Positions 60,568-64,000 of a stretch of 64,000 nucleotides of DNA are shown piece by piece (within the stretch, counting starts at the first letter, position 1; every line of letters starts with the position of its first letter). The DNA is from Paenibacillus aceris (GTDB lineage Bacteria > Bacillota > Bacilli > Paenibacillales > NBRC-103111). Under the pieces are notes generated by a model. The model was not told the DNA's origin. It saw only the letters and a program-made list of their open reading frames with translations, and did no database searches. The stretch lies in the NCBI RefSeq assembly GCF_017874035.1, contig NZ_JAGGKV010000007.1, positions 186,001 to 250,000 of the forward strand, written 5' to 3'. Made by a program: the position numbers and the translations under genes.

Positions 60568-61824
60568 ATGGTTGTTTCCGGAAAAGTAGGTTTGGAAGAT
60601 ATTATTAGGGCCAATCATGTGCTCAGCAAGGTGATCGAACCATCGCCTCTGCAACGCAATGAGCTGCTCTCTACCTTGTATGAATGTAACGTTTATTTGA
60701 AACGTGAAGATATGCAAGTCGTACGGTCTTTTAAAATTCGCGGAGCGTACAATGTGATCCAAAGCTTGACGCCGGAGGAACGCGAAGCGGGTGTCGTGTG
60801 CGCCAGTGCCGGCAATCATGCGCAGGGCGTGGCTTATTCCTGTAAACAGTTAGGGATTGAAGGCAAAATCTTCATGCCGACGACAACGCCAAGACAAAAA
60901 ATCTCGCAGGTGAAATTATTTGGCGGAGCTTTCGTAGAAGTGATTCTGACTGGGGATTCGTTCGATGACTCCTCCAATCATGCCAAAGCGTATTGCGCGA
61001 AAGAGAATAAAGTGTTCATTCATCCATTTGACGATATCCGCACGATTGCCGGACAAGGCACCGTCGGCTTGGAAATTATGAATCAAATGTCCGATACGCC
61101 GGACTATATCTTCGCGACCATCGGTGGCGGCGGTTTAGTAGCGGGTGTGGCGACTTATGTGGACAGCGTTTCTCCGCGCACGCGAATTATTGGCGTTGAG
61201 CCGGAAGGCGCCGCCAGTATGCAGGAGTCGCTGAAGCAGGGCAAAGTCGTAACGCTGTCTACGATTGAGAAGTTTGTAGACGGTGCAGCAGTGAAGCAGG
61301 TGGGCGAGCTTACCTTTGATATTTGCAAAGAAAAGCTGGACGATATCGTTATTATCCCTTCGGGCAAAGAGTGTACGACGATCCTGGAGCTTTACAATAA
61401 CAATGCAATTGTTATCGAGCCCGCTGGTGCGCTGCCTGTTGCGGCGCTTGATGCATATCGGGATCAAATCCGCGGCAAGAACGTAGTTTGCATCATTAGC
61501 GGCGGCAATAATGACATTGACCGGATGCAGCAAATCAAAGAAAGATCACTCGTGTACGAGGGCTTGAAGCACTATTTTATTCTCAATTTCCCGCAGCGCG
61601 CAGGTTCCTTGCGTGAATTTCTGGAAGAAGTCCTGGGCCCGACGGACGATATTACCCGGTTTGAGTACACAAAGAAAAACAACCGGGACGATGCCCCGGC
61701 CCTAGTGGGGATTGAGCTTAAAAATAAAGACGATTATGAGGGACTTATTGATCGGTTGTCCCGGAAGGACTATGGTTACATCGAAATCAATAAGGATCCA
61801 AAACTATTTAATTTGCTCATTTAA
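60568..61824 (+). CDS. ilvA: Threonine ammonia-lyase (threonine dehydratase)
   Basis: The 418-residue PLP enzyme has the cofactor Lys56 in RSFKIRGAYN, the Ser/Gly phosphate loop in ATIGGGGLVAGVATY, and SAGNHAQGVAYS. The C-terminal part (LKHYFILNFPQRAGSLREFL) is one ACT-like regulatory domain, as in the shorter IlvA of Bacillus type. It deaminates threonine to 2-oxobutanoate, the first step of isoleucine synthesis. Other ilv genes are not in the window. Confidence 0.94.
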   Translation: MVVSGKVGLEDIIRANHVLSKVIEPSPLQRNELLSTLYECNVYLKREDMQVVRSFKIRGAYNVIQSLTPEEREAGVVCASAGNHAQGVAYSCKQLGIEGKIFMPTTTPRQKISQVKLFGGAFVEVILTGDSFDDSSNHAKAYCAKENKVFIHPFDDIRTIAGQGTVGLEIMNQMSDTPDYIFATIGGGGLVAGVATYVDSVSPRTRIIGVEPEGAASMQESLKQGKVVTLSTIEKFVDGAAVKQVGELTFDICKEKLDDIVIIPSGKECTTILELYNNNAIVIEPAGALPVAALDAYRDQIRGKNVVCIISGGNNDIDRMQQIKERSLVYEGLKHYFILNFPQRAGSLREFLEEVLGPTDDITRFEYTKKNNRDDAPALVGIELKNKDDYEGLIDRLSRKDYGYIEINKDPKLFNLLI

Positions 61825-61904
61825 GTATGAATAGCCAGACAGGAAACAACTGTGATATAGTTAATTAGTCCTGATTTTTAACGTTTTTAACCTGAATATC
61901 GCTA

Positions 61905-61986
61905 AAGGCAAACTTATCGAAAGGTAAGGACGCAAAGCTCCGGGTCTAAGGTTGCCTCCGCAACGATGACGGCTGGGCTGCCGACA
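61905..61986 (+). ncRNA. Cyclic di-GMP-I riboswitch (GEMM)
   Basis: The leader has the GEMM consensus in order: AAAGGCAAAC, a short stem capped by CGAAAG, GGACGCAAAGCTCCGGGTCT, AAGG, a second stem (GGTTGC-CTCC-GCAACG), and ATGACGGCTGGGCTGCCGA. This is the c-di-GMP-I aptamer. A rho-independent terminator follows at 62018-62046 and then a GGDEF/EAL gene. So c-di-GMP probably controls read-through into a c-di-GMP enzyme gene, a feedback loop. Direction (on or off) cannot be told by eye. Confidence 0.92.
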
Positions 61987-62017
61987 GGATGCAATTTACC
62001 GATACAGGTGCGCCTAC

Positions 62018-62046
62018 GGCTATTCCGATTTGGAATAGCCTTTTTT
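62018..62046 (+). terminator. Terminator, probable expression platform of the c-di-GMP riboswitch
   Basis: GGCTATTCC (62018-62026) pairs with GGAATAGCC (62032-62040), followed by six T. It lies 32 bases after the aptamer and 27 bases before the gene. Confidence 0.9.
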
Positions 62047-62072
62047 CATTACCGGAATGGAGGTTCCCCCCA

Positions 62073-63593
62073 ATGAGAAGCTTTTTTATAAAGTGGATTC
62101 AACGGACCAAAGCGCAGGAGCTCCGCTATTTTGGCTTACTGGGCTTCTTTCTGCTGACAGCCAATCTACTTGCCGCTGCTTCTTTCAAATTTACCCCTAA
62201 GCTTCTACTATTCATGCTTTTTCAAGCGCTAATCTGCTTCTTTTTTGCCATCTGTATCCGTCAACTGAGACTAATCGGCATCGAGCATGAAGAGAAGAGT
62301 AAGGAGCTGGCCTACCTAGCCTACCACGATACATTAACGGGATTGCCTAACCGCCGATTGTTCGAGGACCGATTGAAGCGGGTGCTTCTCCATGCTCAGC
62401 GCAATGACCAGCTTGCGGCCGTTGTCTTTTTGGATATGGACAGGTTCAAGGAGGTCAATGACTCTATGGGTCACGCCTTCGGGGATCGTCTCATTCGTTT
62501 GGCTGCCGAGAGATTGATAGGTTGTTTGCGAGGTTCTGACACGGTCTATCGGCAGGGAGGCGATGAGTTTATCATTCTGCTTGAATCTTTTACGAGACCT
62601 GAAGATGTGAGAGTAGTAGCCACACGCATTCAATCGGTTTTGGAGGAGCCTTTTATGCTGGATGGGAAGCCTGTCATGATCACCGCCAGTATGGGAATTG
62701 CGCTTTATCCGCTGGACGGTACACAACCCGAGCATCTTTTGCAGCGTGCGGATGAGGCGATGTATGAGGCCAAAGGCCAGGAGAATAACCGGTTTCAATT
62801 CTATGCGTCACATATCGATGCTATGGTGAAGAGTAAAGCTCATATGGAAAGCGAGCTTCGTTTGGCTTTAGAGCAAGATCAAATTGAGTTGCTCTATCAG
62901 CCGCAATATGAAATCACTGGCCGTAAGCTCATCGGGATGGAGGTCAGCCTTCATTGGGAGAAAGGGAGCAAGCAGCTGCGAACCCTTATGGATTGGCGGA
63001 AAGCAGCAGAGGAATTAGGTCTTATGGTGCCGATCGGCAATTGGGCAATTGGGACAGCTTGCAGACAGATGAGAGCCTGGCAGGACGCAGGCCATGAGCC
63101 GCTTAGAATGACGATTGCGATTACGGCTTCACAATTTAAAAGTGAGTATTTCGCAGGAGAAATTGCTGATATCTTGCAAGAAACCGGGATTAATTCCGCG
63201 CAGGTCGAGCTGGACCTTACAGAGAGCATTACGTCGTCGAATGTGCAAGAAGCAAGTAAGAAGCTGATGATGCTGAAGGAGCTTGGCGTGCGCATCGCCA
63301 TGGATGACTTGTGTACGGGACTATTTACACGAAGCGGAATGGAAGGCGTGCCGTTTGACAGCGTGAAACTGGACAGTACGTTGATTAGGGATTTAGTCGA
63401 TGACGAAGAAAATCAACTGCTTGCAGCTGCCATTGTTCGAATGGCTCACCGCTTAGGATTAACGCTAATTGCGAAAGGTGTCGAAACAGAGGAGCAGTTC
63501 GAGTATCTGAAGTTTCTGCAATGTACAGAGGTGCAAGGACAACTATTTAGCAACCCGATGCGACCTGATCAATTCCTGACATTAATGGCCTGA
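62073..63593 (+). CDS. GGDEF/EAL c-di-GMP signalling protein with degenerate EAL
   Basis: I chose the ATG at 62073 (GGAGG upstream); the longer open frame would read through the terminator. The 506-residue protein has two membrane helices (about 19-37 and 43-62), an intact GGDEF at 162-166 with an RxxD inhibitory site at 153-156, and an EAL domain (about 265-500). The EAL motif reads EVS (290-292), the Asn metal ligand position reads Ala, and AEGVET reads AKGVET (Lys468), although Asp411-Asp412 remain. It is likely an active diguanylate cyclase with an impaired phosphodiesterase. A c-di-GMP riboswitch precedes it. Confidence 0.9.
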   Translation: MRSFFIKWIQRTKAQELRYFGLLGFFLLTANLLAAASFKFTPKLLLFMLFQALICFFFAICIRQLRLIGIEHEEKSKELAYLAYHDTLTGLPNRRLFEDRLKRVLLHAQRNDQLAAVVFLDMDRFKEVNDSMGHAFGDRLIRLAAERLIGCLRGSDTVYRQGGDEFIILLESFTRPEDVRVVATRIQSVLEEPFMLDGKPVMITASMGIALYPLDGTQPEHLLQRADEAMYEAKGQENNRFQFYASHIDAMVKSKAHMESELRLALEQDQIELLYQPQYEITGRKLIGMEVSLHWEKGSKQLRTLMDWRKAAEELGLMVPIGNWAIGTACRQMRAWQDAGHEPLRMTIAITASQFKSEYFAGEIADILQETGINSAQVELDLTESITSSNVQEASKKLMMLKELGVRIAMDDLCTGLFTRSGMEGVPFDSVKLDSTLIRDLVDDEENQLLAAAIVRMAHRLGLTLIAKGVETEEQFEYLKFLQCTEVQGQLFSNPMRPDQFLTLMA

Positions 63594-63865
63594 AAATTTA
63601 GAAATAGGCTATCTAGATTTTATTGACCGGTGGTAGTATAATAAATAATTGGGGCTTAAAACCTATATTGTAGGGGTTTACAAAAAGGCCGTGTTAACTT
63701 GTTTAACATCACGAATTATGTTCAATTGCCGTGTCGATTGCTTTTAAGTTCATGTTCAAAGTGATACACTCGGTCTAAAGTCAGATATACATAATTTAAC
63801 TAGTTCTGGTCAACCTAGAATGTGGGATTTAAGGAACAATTTTAAATTATCTTTTGGGGGTAGAA

Positions 63866-64000
63866 ATGATGAAAAAAGTACTCACAACAGCACTAATGGC
63901 TGTCACTGTTTCCGCGTTGGCTTTAACTGGTTGCGCCAAAAAAGAAGAAACAAAACCGGCGGCATCCGCATCTCCAGCTGCAAGTAGCGCGGCATCCGCA
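63866..64000 (+). CDS. Lipoprotein, N-terminal part (cut by window end)
   Basis: Two adjacent ATGs (63866, 63869) follow GGGGG. The 45 visible codons give a lipoprotein signal (MMKKVLTTALMAVTVSALAL, then TGCAKKEE) and an Ala/Ser/Pro-rich linker typical of solute-binding lipoproteins. The rest lies beyond the window, so function is unknown. The 270 bases before it hold an AT-rich possible promoter area and no gene. Confidence 0.8.
   Translation, partial: MMKKVLTTALMAVTVSALALTGCAKKEETKPAASASPAASSAASA

Noticed and set aside
61989..62072. Upstream start of the GGDEF/EAL protein at 61989
   Set aside because: It would begin just after the riboswitch and read through the terminator hairpin; the ATG at 62073 with GGAGG is better.
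1..64000. tRNA, rRNA, CRISPR arrays, transposases or prophage genes
   Set aside because: None could be seen on reading both strands; the ABC cassette lacks any recombinase.

Overview
The window looks like a piece of a Paenibacillus-type chromosome (Bacillota, Paenibacillaceae). The pointers are AGGAGG-type ribosome binding sites (several with TTG or GTG starts), strong sigma-A promoters, an S-layer-homology protein, a YesM/YesN two-component pair inside a sugar ABC cluster, a YheI/YheH (BmrC/BmrD)-like exporter pair, and many rho-independent terminators. No rRNA, tRNA, CRISPR array or transposase is visible. Most genes are single genes or short operons of ordinary Firmicute families. This was read by eye with no database search.

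Layout. 1-5.7 kb: the 3' end of glpD, a secreted protein with five ~105-residue repeats facing a GbsR/MarR-type regulator across a palindrome-rich promoter region, a TVP38-type membrane protein, a regulator fusing an ArsR-like winged helix to a GyrB-type ATPase domain, and a YetF-like protein. 5.7-20 kb: SDR oxidoreductase, a NUDIX-WYL regulator-DinB operon, an amidase with a probable 5' frameshift, an M29 aminopeptidase, glnS, a two-component system followed by a secreted repeat protein, an AlkZ-like winged-helix protein, and a DUF72 gene. 20.2-24.7 kb: an AT-rich FtsX-type ABC transporter cassette, bounded by a 244-bp duplication of the DUF72 3' end. 26-34.5 kb: a galactonate-type catabolic and uptake cluster (dgoD, KDPG-type aldolase, YesN/YesM, two permeases, binding protein). 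35-39.4 kb: a MarR-controlled heterodimeric ABC exporter. 39.5-43.5 kb: DUF2294, an FdhF/YdeP-type molybdoenzyme and fdhD. 43.6-50.5 kb: HtrA-type protease, VanZ, pirin, and a BlaI/M56/DUF2231 regulon with two matching operators. 51-55.3 kb: a BmrCD-like exporter preceded by a 35-codon leader peptide and a terminator/antiterminator. 55.5-64 kb: small membrane protein, NAD-binding protein, rluF, a YcdB/SLH protein, ilvA, a c-di-GMP-I riboswitch upstream of a GGDEF/EAL protein, and the start of a lipoprotein gene.

Two dispersed non-coding families recur between genes. Family A has GGAACTAC...TATTT arms arranged as nested inverted repeats; full copies are about 180 bp. Family B is a hairpin within a hairpin with a T-rich tail, whose apical stem usually reads AGGTC...GACCT. 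All six A copies lie close to a nested hairpin. The best leads for new biology are this A+B pairing, the bmrCD-type attenuator, the winged-helix/GyrB-ATPase regulator with its 34-bp near-palindrome, and the DUF72-flanked ABC cassette.
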